A stretch of DNA of 64,000 nt from an uncultured Acidimicrobiaceae bacterium (GTDB lineage: Bacteria > Actinomycetota > Acidimicrobiia > Acidimicrobiales > RAAP-2): positions 124,001-188,000 of the forward strand of contig CALJTY010000042.1 of assembly GCA_937975915.1 (NCBI GenBank). The letters run 5' to 3'. The notes below the pieces were generated by a model that was not told where the DNA came from, made no database searches, and saw only the letters and a list, made by a program, of their open reading frames with translations. Positions 8,441 to 17,425 of this stretch are shown in pieces. The position numbers and the translations under genes are program-made. Position 1 is the stretch's first letter. Every line of letters begins with the position of its first letter.

Positions 8441-10474
8441 TTACTTCTTGTACCAAAGTTCAGAGCGTCCGTAGCCAGTTGCCTGAGGTACGTAGCCACC
8501 GATGTTGTTCTTAACTTCAATAAGACCAACAGTCCAGTTCTGCCAAACGTTTGGTGGGTTCTTCTGAAGTGCTGTTTCGTACTGAGCAAGAGTTGCTGAT
8601 CCGTTGATTGTTCCAAGGATCACCTTGTCGACTGCAGCATTTGAGAAGTCACCTGAGTTAGATGCAGCACCTGAGAGCCATAGCGGCTCACCAGTTGGGA
8701 GGAATCCAGGTGCGTAAATCCAACCTGATCCTTCGTACATGTCCCAGTTGGTTGTACCAATGGTGTCGTTACCAACAGTCGTGTTGAATGACTGAGTGTT
8801 GATTACAAGAGCAATACCGTTCGCCTTAGCAGAAGCCTGCCAAAGTGTCATAGCTGCCTGACCTTGTGTGTCACCAAGCGTTGTGGTGTCAACCTTGATG
8901 ATGAACTTGGCTCCAGCGGCGATTCCGTCTCCACACTTGGAAGGTGTTGCGCAACTCCAAATACCGTTGTTGTCAAGTACCCAACCGTGAGCCTTCATTG
9001 CAGGAGCAATGTTGCTGGCCTTGTAAGGGCTGACCTTCTGGTGTGAGCTGTACTTACTTGCTGGGTATGGAGGAAGTGGTCCAGGCGTTGGGTAACCGTA
9101 TCCACGGTAAGGACCGTTGATAATTGCTGCTCCTGGGTACGAGTCATTCAGCGCCACACGGATGTAACTCTGAGCGAAAAGTGCACCACGTGGAGTGTTG
9201 TCGCCGGCACCAAGTGTTGGATCGTTGTCTGCACCAGTGCGCTTCGAGTCCTGGTTGATTGGACCGTATCCAACTGACCATGAGTATGAAGTCACGAGGT
9301 GGTAGCCGCTCGCCATTCCTGAAATCTTTGCCTTTGGTGCCTGTGACAAGTTAGTAATTGGGTTAGCACTTGAACTTGGTGCTCCACCAATGTCCACTTG
9401 ACCACTTAGGAGCAAGTTAAGGCAGTCACCAGTTGATGACTGGCAAGGAATTACGTTGATCTTTGTAGGTGACTTCGCGTTGCGTGGTCCACCGTACTGA
9501 GGGTTACGCACTTCGGTGTAAGCACCAGTTGCGTAGTTCCATGTGTCGATCTTCCAAGGTCCGTTGATCACGCTGAAGACTTTTCCAACAGTTGTCGACA
9601 TGTCGCCGATGTGTGTTGGGTCGTAGCCAAGCGCGTTCATTGTGTTACGAACTTCGGTGCATGTCTTAGCCAAGTCGATGTTCGCAGCAGGAATGATTGT
9701 TGGCTCACCATAAGGGTCAGTGAATGTTGATGTTGGACCAGCAGCTGTTCCAGCACCAATGAATTTTCCTGACCAGCAACCAGCAGTCTTAGTATCGATG
9801 TTTCCACCGTTAGCGCTAGCGAGTGTTGAGGTTGTGTACGGCTTGGTTGGGTCCCATGATGCAGGAATAATGTCCCATGCCTGTGGCAATGGCGTTACTT
9901 CTGAAAGTGGGTTGTAAAGCAACCATGTTGGGTCAACTGGAGAAACGAAGTTCATAACAATCGTGTTCGACTGCGGAACTAGTACTGACGCCAAAATGTC
10001 TGGGATTGTGATCGGAATACCGTTAGCGGTTCCGGAGTAGTTACCGTACTGACCAGGGTCAGCAGCCATGATGTTTAGCCATTCCATGACGTCCTTGGCC
10101 TGAACTGGAGCACCGTTAGACCAGTTGTAACCAGACTTCAAAGTGATTGTCGCGGTCTTGTTTCCGTTTGACATTACTGGAAGTTGAGCGAGTGACAACT
10201 GTGTGTCAACGTTAACGCCACCAGTTGCATCACCGAACCAATAAAGAGGACGGTACAGTCCAATTTGGATTCCACCATTTGACTGAGTGAACTTTGCACC
10301 CGGCATGTATGGATATAGGTAGTTAGGCTTCGAGCTTGTTAGCTGACGCGTATTAACTGTCCAGCTAAATGTGCTTGCGTGTGCTTTGGCAACTGGAACA
10401 ACAATTCCAATCATCAAAATTGCGCCCGCAAGAAACAAGTTCAGCTTTGTTCTTAAGCTAAGTGCTTTAATCAT
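8441..10474 (-). CDS. Extracellular solute-binding protein, family 5 (peptide/nickel-type ABC importer)
   Basis: About 677 residues: a signal peptide (basic start, hydrophobic LNLFLAGAILMIGIVVPV, Ala-rich cleavage near VAKAHAS), then a long extracytoplasmic SBP_bac_5-type domain with the N-terminal region YRPLYWFGDATGGV and the typical late segment on transported substrate. It is longer than E. coli OppA/DppA (about 540). No lipobox cysteine is seen, so it is probably released or anchored otherwise. The start at 10474 has GGGGAGAAAA directly upstream and is preferred over the in-frame ATG at 10495. It heads the dppB-dppC transcript and precedes the attenuator hairpin. Confidence 0.85.
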   Translation of the reverse strand: MIKALSLRTKLNLFLAGAILMIGIVVPVAKAHASTFSWTVNTRQLTSSKPNYLYPYMPGAKFTQSNGGIQIGLYRPLYWFGDATGGVNVDTQLSLAQLPVMSNGNKTATITLKSGYNWSNGAPVQAKDVMEWLNIMAADPGQYGNYSGTANGIPITIPDILASVLVPQSNTIVMNFVSPVDPTWLLYNPLSEVTPLPQAWDIIPASWDPTKPYTTSTLASANGGNIDTKTAGCWSGKFIGAGTAAGPTSTFTDPYGEPTIIPAANIDLAKTCTEVRNTMNALGYDPTHIGDMSTTVGKVFSVINGPWKIDTWNYATGAYTEVRNPQYGGPRNAKSPTKINVIPCQSSTGDCLNLLLSGQVDIGGAPSSSANPITNLSQAPKAKISGMASGYHLVTSYSWSVGYGPINQDSKRTGADNDPTLGAGDNTPRGALFAQSYIRVALNDSYPGAAIINGPYRGYGYPTPGPLPPYPASKYSSHQKVSPYKASNIAPAMKAHGWVLDNNGIWSCATPSKCGDGIAAGAKFIIKVDTTTLGDTQGQAAMTLWQASAKANGIALVINTQSFNTTVGNDTIGTTNWDMYEGSGWIYAPGFLPTGEPLWLSGAASNSGDFSNAAVDKVILGTINGSATLAQYETALQKNPPNVWQNWTVGLIEVKNNIGGYVPQATGYGRSELWYKK

Positions 10475-10558
10475 TTTTCTCCCCTGGTTGATCATCGATC
10501 AATCCCTAGTGCCATTTGGCCCTTAGGCGAGATTACACATTTATGTTCACGGAGAGCA

Positions 10559-10586
10559 AACATAGAGTTCACTTTGAATTCATCAA
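10559..10586 (-). promoter_or_regulatory. Candidate promoter of the solute-binding protein gene
   Basis: On the minus strand TTGATG (10581-10586), 16 bases and TATGTT (10559-10564) form a plausible sigma-A promoter, giving a leader of roughly 75-80 nt that ends in the strong GGGGAG site. No other element was found in the 126-bp gap after the epimerase gene. Confidence 0.4.
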
Positions 10587-10621
10587 AGCAATCTTTGAGC
10601 TAAATAGGCTCTGACCAGTAC

Positions 10622-11530
10622 TTATGAAAGTGAATGCTGGATTATTTCTGAAATGGAGCTTTGCTCAAAGTGGAATCCACTGGCCAGCAGCTGATTCGGC
10701 AATACACGAGTACTCGAAAACACCAGTTGATCAGCCATTTCAGAACCCAGTACGGTGTTGAGTGCAATTTTTGGCACCGAAAACAACGCCGGGCGCCGAA
10801 GTATTTTGCCCAAAGTGCTTGTTAATTGACTGTTAGTTACTGGTTCAGGCGAAACAAGGTTGAATGGCCCACTCAATTTCTTGTCAAGAATCCAAAGAAT
10901 TGCGCGGATTTCGTCGTTGAGCGAAATGGGGCTAATCCACTGCTTGCCCGAACCCAGTTTTCCGCCAAGGCCAAGTTTGAACAAGGGGAGCTGCTTCTTC
11001 AATGCACCGCCATTTCGTGACATAACAATCCCAGTTCGAAGTAGGGCAACACTTGATCCCTCACCGTCGAGTTTTAGTGCAGCGTCTTCCCACTTTTGAC
11101 ACACTTCAGAAAGGAAGCCACTTCCAAGAGGAGACGTTTCACTTAAGACCTCATCGTCACGATTGCCGTAAAAACCAATCGCTGATCCGCTGATCAAGTG
11201 AGGCACGCCACCTGGCATTGCGCGAAGCGTCGCAACAAGAAGATTTGTTGAATTAGTTCTGGAAGAAAGAATTTCCTTCTTTCTCTTCTCGCTCCACCGC
11301 TTGTCACCGATTCCCGCACCAGCGAGGTGGATTACTGCATCAAGCTCGCCAGCGTTCTTCAAATCGTTCTCGTCTACATGTCCACGACTCGGATCCCAGC
11401 GGATTATTTCTTTTGACGAACTCGCTGTTTGTGGTCGAACAAAAAGAACTACTTCATCACCACGTTTTTTTAGAGCACTAACTAGTTCAGTTCCAATAAG
11501 TCCAGAAGCTCCAGTTATTCCTACGCGCAT
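10622..11530 (-). CDS. TIGR01777-type NAD(P)-binding epimerase/SDR protein (YfcH-like)
   Basis: About 302 residues. The Rossmann glycine motif GITGASGLIGTEL is at the very N-terminus, followed by IHLAGAGIGDKRWSEKRKKE, the segment diagnostic of the TIGR01777/DUF1731 extended SDR family (E. coli YfcH). The SGSAIGFYGNRDDE stretch is the catalytic region with its Tyr, and the C-terminus shows the DUF1731-like PALFSVPKIALNTVLG. Reaction is unknown for the family. The start at 11530 has GGAGG six bases upstream; the GTG at 11542 would overlap that site. It overlaps the upstream hydrolase by about ten bases, so the two are coupled. Confidence 0.85.
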   Translation of the reverse strand: MRVGITGASGLIGTELVSALKKRGDEVVLFVRPQTASSSKEIIRWDPSRGHVDENDLKNAGELDAVIHLAGAGIGDKRWSEKRKKEILSSRTNSTNLLVATLRAMPGGVPHLISGSAIGFYGNRDDEVLSETSPLGSGFLSEVCQKWEDAALKLDGEGSSVALLRTGIVMSRNGGALKKQLPLFKLGLGGKLGSGKQWISPISLNDEIRAILWILDKKLSGPFNLVSPEPVTNSQLTSTLGKILRRPALFSVPKIALNTVLGSEMADQLVFSSTRVLPNQLLASGFHFEQSSISEIIQHSLS

Positions 11531-12321
11531 GTTTGCCTCCACAGGTCCGTAATGAGATCAGAAAGTTGATCTGGGTTTTGAAGATGAGCGCCGTGATTAG
11601 CTTTTTCAATGGCAATAGTTTTCATTGATGGAACAATTCTGTTTAGTTCCTGACAAAGTGCAATGTAGTACTCACCAATAATTCCGTCTCCGTGAATGTA
11701 GGCAGAAGGAGTCTTAAGCATCGTGATGTCAAACGGTGCCTCATTAGTTCTCAGTGCAGTGAGATCTGAAAGAAGACCCTCACCGTCAAGAAGTCGAGAC
11801 TCTCGTTCTTCTTCGCTTAGTCGGTCCCAGATTTTTCTTGAAACCATGCGAGTGAAAAAATATTCCACTTCGTAGCGAGCATCATCAGTGAGTGGCGCTC
11901 GATTAAGTTCCCTGTGAAGCACCCAGGGTGTTGGAGACTCATACGTGACCACAAGGTCAATGAGGTCAGGATGCTTAATTGCAACACCTTGGGCAATTAC
12001 GCCACCGTAACTGTGCCCGAACAATATGACTGGTCCGGTTTGCGCTTGTGCGATTTTGGTCAAATCCTCGTTGTGCATTTCGAGGCCGAGTGGCTGAAGG
12101 TCACGAGAGCTCTGATAACCACGTCGGTCGTATGAAACAAGGTCGAAATTTTCGAGTCGGCGAGAAATTCTCCCAAAGGATGCCCCGCGATCGAGTCCAC
12201 CATGAATGCAGATAACTGTTGCTTGGGGGTCGCTTACGCGTCGCTCGGCAATCGCCAGTCCAGGGACAATGGATTCAGTCGAAAATACAAGTGAACTGGG
12301 CGAAAAGGGGAGCGAAGTCAC
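11521..12321 (-). CDS. Alpha/beta-fold hydrolase
   Basis: The 266-residue protein has the hydrolase-fold landmarks: oxyanion-hole IHGGLDRGASF near residue 40, nucleophile elbow GHSYGG near 100 (catalytic Ser), and a likely catalytic His in ANHGAHL near 245. The acid is probably the Asp in YIHGDGI. Substrate is unknown. The GTG start lies six bases after a minus-strand TAGGTT element, so the message should be leaderless. It forms a two-gene operon with the epimerase-like gene, which it overlaps. Confidence 0.82.
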   Translation of the reverse strand: MTSLPFSPSSLVFSTESIVPGLAIAERRVSDPQATVICIHGGLDRGASFGRISRRLENFDLVSYDRRGYQSSRDLQPLGLEMHNEDLTKIAQAQTGPVILFGHSYGGVIAQGVAIKHPDLIDLVVTYESPTPWVLHRELNRAPLTDDARYEVEYFFTRMVSRKIWDRLSEEERESRLLDGEGLLSDLTALRTNEAPFDITMLKTPSAYIHGDGIIGEYYIALCQELNRIVPSMKTIAIEKANHGAHLQNPDQLSDLITDLWRQTCA

Positions 12322-12327
12322 ACTGAA

Positions 12328-12333
12328 AACCTA
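12328..12333 (-). promoter_or_regulatory. Leaderless -10 element of the hydrolase-epimerase operon
   Basis: Minus-strand TAGGTT, six bases, then GTG at 12321. Confidence 0.6.
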
Positions 12334-12381
12334 ATGGATGGAAAGTAAATCCTGTCCTTCCTAATTACCCTTAAAACGCCC

Positions 12382-12387
12382 TAGGCT
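12382..12387 (+). promoter_or_regulatory. Leaderless -10 element of kgd
   Basis: TAGGCT followed by exactly six bases and the GTG of kgd at 12394. Confidence 0.65.
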
Positions 12388-12393
12388 AGAGGC

Positions 12394-15300
12394 GTGACAA
12401 CTCCCCCTGACTCCACGTCGCCACAAGTAATTAAGGGCTCTTTTGGGCCTAATGCCTGGCTGGTTGACGATATGTACGACCGCTTCTTAGCGGACCCATC
12501 TTCAGTTGCTCCAAGTTGGCAGGAATTCTTTGCTGACTATCAGCGATCACCACTTCCGCCTGTGACAACTATCCAGAGCGTTACACCACCAGTTCAATCA
12601 ACTCCTGCTCCAGCAAAGGTCGCCGTCTTTGATGCTGGCGCCACTCCACTTCGTGGTGCCGCCGCACGAATTGTCACAAACATGGAAGCCAGCCTTGGTG
12701 TTCCAACCGCGACGAGCGTGCGCTCGGTCTCTGCGCGACTCCTTGAGATCAATCGAACGGCCCTAAACGAATCACTTTCTCGAACAACAGGTGCAAAAGT
12801 TTCATTTACGCACCTCATTGCGTTTGCGATTGTCAAAGGACTCGCGAAAGTGCCATCAATGAACGCTTCATTCGTTGAAGCGGTTGATGAAAAGGGAACG
12901 CCTGGAATTAACCGACACGAGCATGTCGGCCTTGGTCTTGCCGTTGACGTAGAAAAAGCTGATGGATCAAGAAACCTCTTGGTGCCAGTTATTAAGAACG
13001 CCGACACAATGGACTTTCGCGAGTTTCTTCTCGCGTACGAAGAACTAGTTCGCAAAGTTCATAACGCAACCTTCGGTGCTGATGACTTCGCCGGCGCTAC
13101 TTGTTCACTCACAAACCCTGGAACGATTGGAACAATTCAGTCGGTTCCACGTCTGATGCAGGGCCAAGGAGCAATCTTTGGAGTAGGCGCACTTGGATGG
13201 CCTGCAGGTTTTGAAGCAGCTGACCCACGTGCTCTTTCTGAGCTTGGTGTTGGAAAAGTCATGACGATCACCTCAACGTACGACCACCGCATCATTCAAG
13301 GTGCAGAGTCTGGAATGTTCCTGAAGTTCGTTTCAGAATGTCTTACTGGTGGTCATAACTTCTATGACGACGTCTTTAAAGCACTCGGAATTCCGTATGA
13401 GCCTGCACGTTGGGCCAAGGACATCAACCCGAGCACGTCTGAAGATGACTCAGAAAAGATCCTGAAGCAAATTCGCGTACAAGAGCTCATCAACATGTAC
13501 CGAGTTCGCGGTCACCTCAATGCACACCTCGACCCTCTTCACTCTGAACCGCCAGCCCTTCATCCAGAGCTTGACCTTGCAACATACGGCCTATCGATCT
13601 GGGACCTGCAACGCACGTTTGTAGTTGACGGACTAGCTGGACTCAAGGAAGCAACCCTCGAGAAAATTCTCTCAATCCTTCGCGATTCATACTGTCGAAC
13701 AGTTGGTATTGAATACGGACACATCATGGACCTCGATCAAAAGCGTTGGATCCAAGAGCGCGTTGAAGGCGTAAGCAACACCTCTACGGTTGAAGAGAAG
13801 AAGCGAATTCTTGAAGCACTCAATGAAGCAGAAGTGTTCGAGCGATTCCTCCACTCACGTTACGTAGGCCAAAAGCGTTTCGGACTTGAAGGTGGCGAAT
13901 CAACAATTGTTGCTCTGCAAACAATTCTCGATGCTGCAGCTGACATCGGAACCAAAGAGGCCGTAATTGGAATGGCTCACCGTGGACGTCTGAACGTGTT
14001 GGCGAACATTGTTGGAAAGTCCTACAGCGACATCTTCTCTGAATTCGAAGGAAACCTTGACCCTGAAAGTGTTCAAGGAAGTGGTGACGTTAAGTACCAC
14101 AAGGGTGCACGTGGAGTCTTTAAGAATCAACGTGGAGCCACAATCGAAGTTTCAATGGCTTCTAACCCATCACACCTCGAAGCAGTGGCTCCCGTGGTTG
14201 AAGGAATTGTTCGCGCTAAGCAGGACTTGATTCTTCGCCCGAGTGATGGAACGAAGAAAGTTAAGTCAAGCAAGCAGTACCCATACCTTTCACTACTTAT
14301 TCATGGTGACGCTGCATTCGCGGGCCAGGGCGTTGTTGCTGAAACCCTGAATCTTTCGCAGCTCTCTGGATACCGCGTTGGTGGTGCAATTCACATTGTC
14401 ATCAATAACCAAGTTGGATTTACAACTGCCCCAGATTCTGCACGCTCAAGTTTCTATTCAACTGACGTCGCAAAAATGATTCAGGCGCCAATCTTCCATG
14501 TCAATGGTGACGACCCTGAAGCATGTGCTCAGATTGCGCGATTGGCGTTTGAGTACCGTGAGAAATTCCACCGCGATGTTGTGATTGACATTGTTTGTTA
14601 CCGCCGCCACGGCCACAACGAAGGCGACGACCCGAGTTACACCCAGCCACAGATGTACAAGATCATCGACCAGATGCGTCCGGTTCGAAAGATGTACACC
14701 GAGTCACTCGTACGACGTGGCGATCTTTCAATTGAAGAGGCTGAATCAGCGCTTGACGACTTCAACACACGTCTGCAAAGTGTTCTTGATGAAGTGCGAA
14801 CTGTTCCAGTTCCAGAACTCAATGGAGTCCCACACGCTGCAATTCCTGCAGACACCGCGCATCCACAAAGTGGTGTGGCGAAAGCGACGCTTCTTGAGAT
14901 CGCCAAGGCAACTGTGTCAGCTCCAGAAGGCTTCACCATTCACCCCAAGCTGGAGCGTCAATTCCAACAGCGCAATCAACTCGTCGAAGGCGGAGAAGTT
15001 GACTGGGCGCTTGGAGAGGCAATGGCCTTTGGATCTCTTGTTCTCGAGGGCTCCAATGTACGCCTCATGGGCCAAGACTCACGACGTGGCACGTTCTCAC
15101 ATCGCCACGCTGCACTCATTGACTACGAAAACGGCTCACAACATGTTCCGCTAGCGAGCATGAGCGCGGAAAAGGGATTCTTCACTGTCCGTGACTCATT
15201 CCTTAGCGAATACGCCGCACTCGCATTTGAATACGGCTACTCAGTTGAAGCTCAGAACACGCTCGTTGCGTGGGAAGCGCAGTTCGGTGACTTTGTTAAC

Positions 15301-16017
15301 GGTGCAGAAATTGTTATTGACAACTTCCTTGTTGCCGCTGAAGACAAGTGGGGACAAACAGCAAACCTGGTGATGCTTTTGCCACACGGTTATGAAGGAC
15401 AGGGCCCAGAGCACTCGAGCGGACGCATTGAGAGGTTCTTGTCACTCTGTGCACGAAACAACCTTCGTGTAGCTCAACCAACTACTTCAGCTCAGTACTT
15501 CCACTTGCTACGCAGCCAAGTGCTGCGTGAGCACAAGAAGCCATTGATTGTCTTTACTCCTAAGTCAATGCTTCGTGCCGTACAGACTCGTTCACCAATT
15601 AGTGAATTCGAATCTGGATCGTTCCAAACAGTGCTTAGTGACAAGTCAGTTGACGCTAAGAACGTTAAGCGCGTGGTGCTAGCAACTGGAAAGGTTGCTC
15701 ACGAAGCAATTGCCCGTCGCGATGAAACGAATGCTTCCAGCGTTGCTGTTGTACGAGTAGAACAGATCTATCCATGGCCAACTGAGCGCATTGAAGAAAT
15801 CGTCAATAGCTACCCGAGTCTCGAAGAAGTTGTTTGGTTGCAAGAAGAGCCAGAGAACATGGGATGTTGGCCATTTGTGCACCTCCAAATGCACAGCTCA
15901 ATGCGTGACAAGAAGGTTCGTCACGTTGCACGTGCAGAATCTGCCAGCCCAGCTACAGGAAGTGGACTCGTCCACGCCGCTGAGCAGTCAGACCTTCTTG
16001 ACCGGGCAATCGGATGA
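12394..16017 (+). CDS. kgd: Multifunctional 2-oxoglutarate dehydrogenase E1 / dihydrolipoyl succinyltransferase-like (Kgd/OdhA)
   Basis: At 1207 residues this matches the actinobacterial fusion of an E2 acyltransferase core, lacking a lipoyl domain, to the thiamine-diphosphate E1 of the TCA-cycle oxoglutarate dehydrogenase complex. In order: an E1 N-terminal segment (FGPNAWLVDDMYDRFLADP), a flexible Pro/Ala linker, the E2 core near 85-330 with the catalytic TYDHRIIQGAESG, then E1 with AMAHRGRLNVLAN near 528 and the ThDP/Mg motif GDAAFAGQGVVAETLNLSQL near 650, and a C-terminal transketolase-like domain. The GTG start is preceded by a leaderless -10. A four-gene chain of overlapping frames follows (NYN-S1 protein, FabZ-like, exonuclease III), suggesting co-transcription. 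Confidence 0.95.
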   Translation: MTTPPDSTSPQVIKGSFGPNAWLVDDMYDRFLADPSSVAPSWQEFFADYQRSPLPPVTTIQSVTPPVQSTPAPAKVAVFDAGATPLRGAAARIVTNMEASLGVPTATSVRSVSARLLEINRTALNESLSRTTGAKVSFTHLIAFAIVKGLAKVPSMNASFVEAVDEKGTPGINRHEHVGLGLAVDVEKADGSRNLLVPVIKNADTMDFREFLLAYEELVRKVHNATFGADDFAGATCSLTNPGTIGTIQSVPRLMQGQGAIFGVGALGWPAGFEAADPRALSELGVGKVMTITSTYDHRIIQGAESGMFLKFVSECLTGGHNFYDDVFKALGIPYEPARWAKDINPSTSEDDSEKILKQIRVQELINMYRVRGHLNAHLDPLHSEPPALHPELDLATYGLSIWDLQRTFVVDGLAGLKEATLEKILSILRDSYCRTVGIEYGHIMDLDQKRWIQERVEGVSNTSTVEEKKRILEALNEAEVFERFLHSRYVGQKRFGLEGGESTIVALQTILDAAADIGTKEAVIGMAHRGRLNVLANIVGKSYSDIFSEFEGNLDPESVQGSGDVKYHKGARGVFKNQRGATIEVSMASNPSHLEAVAPVVEGIVRAKQDLILRPSDGTKKVKSSKQYPYLSLLIHGDAAFAGQGVVAETLNLSQLSGYRVGGAIHIVINNQVGFTTAPDSARSSFYSTDVAKMIQAPIFHVNGDDPEACAQIARLAFEYREKFHRDVVIDIVCYRRHGHNEGDDPSYTQPQMYKIIDQMRPVRKMYTESLVRRGDLSIEEAESALDDFNTRLQSVLDEVRTVPVPELNGVPHAAIPADTAHPQSGVAKATLLEIAKATVSAPEGFTIHPKLERQFQQRNQLVEGGEVDWALGEAMAFGSLVLEGSNVRLMGQDSRRGTFSHRHAALIDYENGSQHVPLASMSAEKGFFTVRDSFLSEYAALAFEYGYSVEAQNTLVAWEAQFGDFVNGAEIVIDNFLVAAEDKWGQTANLVMLLPHGYEGQGPEHSSGRIERFLSLCARNNLRVAQPTTSAQYFHLLRSQVLREHKKPLIVFTPKSMLRAVQTRSPISEFESGSFQTVLSDKSVDAKNVKRVVLATGKVAHEAIARRDETNASSVAVVRVEQIYPWPTERIEEIVNSYPSLEEVVWLQEEPENMGCWPFVHLQMHSSMRDKKVRHVARAESASPATGSGLVHAAEQSDLLDRAIG

Positions 16018-16994
16018 CTTCAAAGTCTCGTCTACGAGTTGTCGTAGACGGTTCTAACTTCGCTACAGAGAACCGAAAGGTTCCAAGTTTGGCGCAGCTG
16101 GACGAAGCTGTTCGTGCATTCCAAGATGAGAATCCTGGGGCTGAAGTAATCGTTGTTGTTGATGCTTCGTTCGAGCACCGCGTAGCTAGTTCTGAGCGCT
16201 CAAAGTTCAAAGAAGCTGAACTCGCTGGCGAAATTGTAACCCCACCGGCTGGAGCTATTGGTAGGGGAGACGCCTTCATTTTGAAGATCGCCGACCGCAT
16301 CAATGCTGTTGTCCTTAGCAATGACTCGTTCCAAGAATTTCAGACGCAGTACAAATGGCTTTTTAATGAAGGACGACTCATTGGTGGCAAGCCAGTACCA
16401 ACTGTTGGCTGGGTATTCACACCACGCATTCCTGTTCGAGCCGCAAAGAGCACACAGCCGACGAAGAAACTTGCCGTTGCGCTTCCAAATGGTGCCAAGC
16501 CATCAATTGGAACAACAATCACTCCAGTTAAGACCGCAAAGACGGCCAAGAAGGCACCAGCGAAACCAGTCAAGAAGGTTGCGAAGCCCGCAAAGAAGTC
16601 TCCAGCCAAAAAAGTTGTCCCGGCAAAGAAGCCAACGCCTAAAAAATCTCCAGCTAAGCCAACGAAGAAAGCCACAAAGCAGACTCCGCCGGTTGTTGCA
16701 CTTCGTCGTGGACGCCAACCAGTTAATCCTGAAACTGATTTCTCAGTATTTCGTTCTACCTACCGAGTGGGTTCACGCGTAGAAGGTGAAGTGACTGCGT
16801 TCACTTCACATGGAGCGGTTATCAAAGTGACCATCAAGGGTGGCAAGCTCATTGAGTGTTACGCGCCTACTACATCACTTGGAAATCCTGCTCCAGTTCG
16901 TGCGCGTGATGCACTTAAGCGTGGCGACAAGAAGCTTTTTAAACTAGTTACCGTAGACAGTGAGCGCCGCATCGCGGAGTTATCTCTTCCATGA
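16014..16994 (+). CDS. NYN/PIN-like ribonuclease domain protein with lysine-rich linker and S1-like C-terminus
   Basis: The 326 residues show three parts. About 1-140 resembles the NYN/Zc3h12a-type PIN-fold RNase domain: VVVDGSNFA at the start, VVVDASFEHR near 48, a GRGDAFIL turn near 85 and AVVLSNDSFQEF near 100, giving the acidic residues of a metal site. About 150-235 is a Lys/Pro/Ala-rich, H1-like linker. About 240-326 (YRVGSRVEGEVTAFTSHGAV) looks like an S1/OB RNA-binding fold. RNA cleavage or processing is inferred. It overlaps the kgd stop by ATGA and the next gene similarly, so it is translationally coupled to central metabolism. Confidence 0.7.
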   Translation: MTSKSRLRVVVDGSNFATENRKVPSLAQLDEAVRAFQDENPGAEVIVVVDASFEHRVASSERSKFKEAELAGEIVTPPAGAIGRGDAFILKIADRINAVVLSNDSFQEFQTQYKWLFNEGRLIGGKPVPTVGWVFTPRIPVRAAKSTQPTKKLAVALPNGAKPSIGTTITPVKTAKTAKKAPAKPVKKVAKPAKKSPAKKVVPAKKPTPKKSPAKPTKKATKQTPPVVALRRGRQPVNPETDFSVFRSTYRVGSRVEGEVTAFTSHGAVIKVTIKGGKLIECYAPTTSLGNPAPVRARDALKRGDKKLFKLVTVDSERRIAELSLP

Positions 16995-17425
16995 GCGAAC
17001 TTTCGCTAGATCCGATTGACTGGTTGCCACACCGAGCCCCTTTTTTATTGCTCGACAAAATGATCAGCATTGAACCTGGTGTTCGTGCGATCGGAACGTG
17101 GACACTTACTGGTGACGAATGGTTCTTCCCTGGACACTTTCCGGGTCGGCCAACAACTCCAGGAGTTCTTCTTCTTGAATCACTGGCCCAGTGCGGTGGC
17201 GTTGCAGTTCTTGCCGATCCGCGTTACACCGGACGACTTCCTCTGTTTGGTGGGGTTGAGAACGCACGTTTTCGCCGTCAAGTCGTTCCTGGTGACACCG
17301 TGAGGCTGGAAACTGAAATGACCAGACTTTCTGCACGAGGTGGCAAGGGCCACGGTATTGCGACAGTTAATGGTGAAGTGGCTGTGGAAGCTGACTTGTT
17401 GTTTGTACTCGCTGATCTGTCGTGA
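16991..17425 (+). CDS. FabZ-like 3-hydroxyacyl-ACP dehydratase family protein
   Basis: The 144-residue hotdog-fold protein has WLPHRAPFLLLDKM near residue 10 and FFPGHFPGRPTTPGVLLLE near 45-63, containing the catalytic His and, in LLES, the Glu of FabZ dehydratases, followed by QCGG. FabZ dehydrates 3-hydroxyacyl-ACP in fatty-acid synthesis. Being in the kgd operon rather than among fab genes, it could instead act on another acyl thioester. ATGA overlaps link it to both neighbours. Confidence 0.8.
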   Translation: MSELSLDPIDWLPHRAPFLLLDKMISIEPGVRAIGTWTLTGDEWFFPGHFPGRPTTPGVLLLESLAQCGGVAVLADPRYTGRLPLFGGVENARFRRQVVPGDTVRLETEMTRLSARGGKGHGIATVNGEVAVEADLLFVLADLS

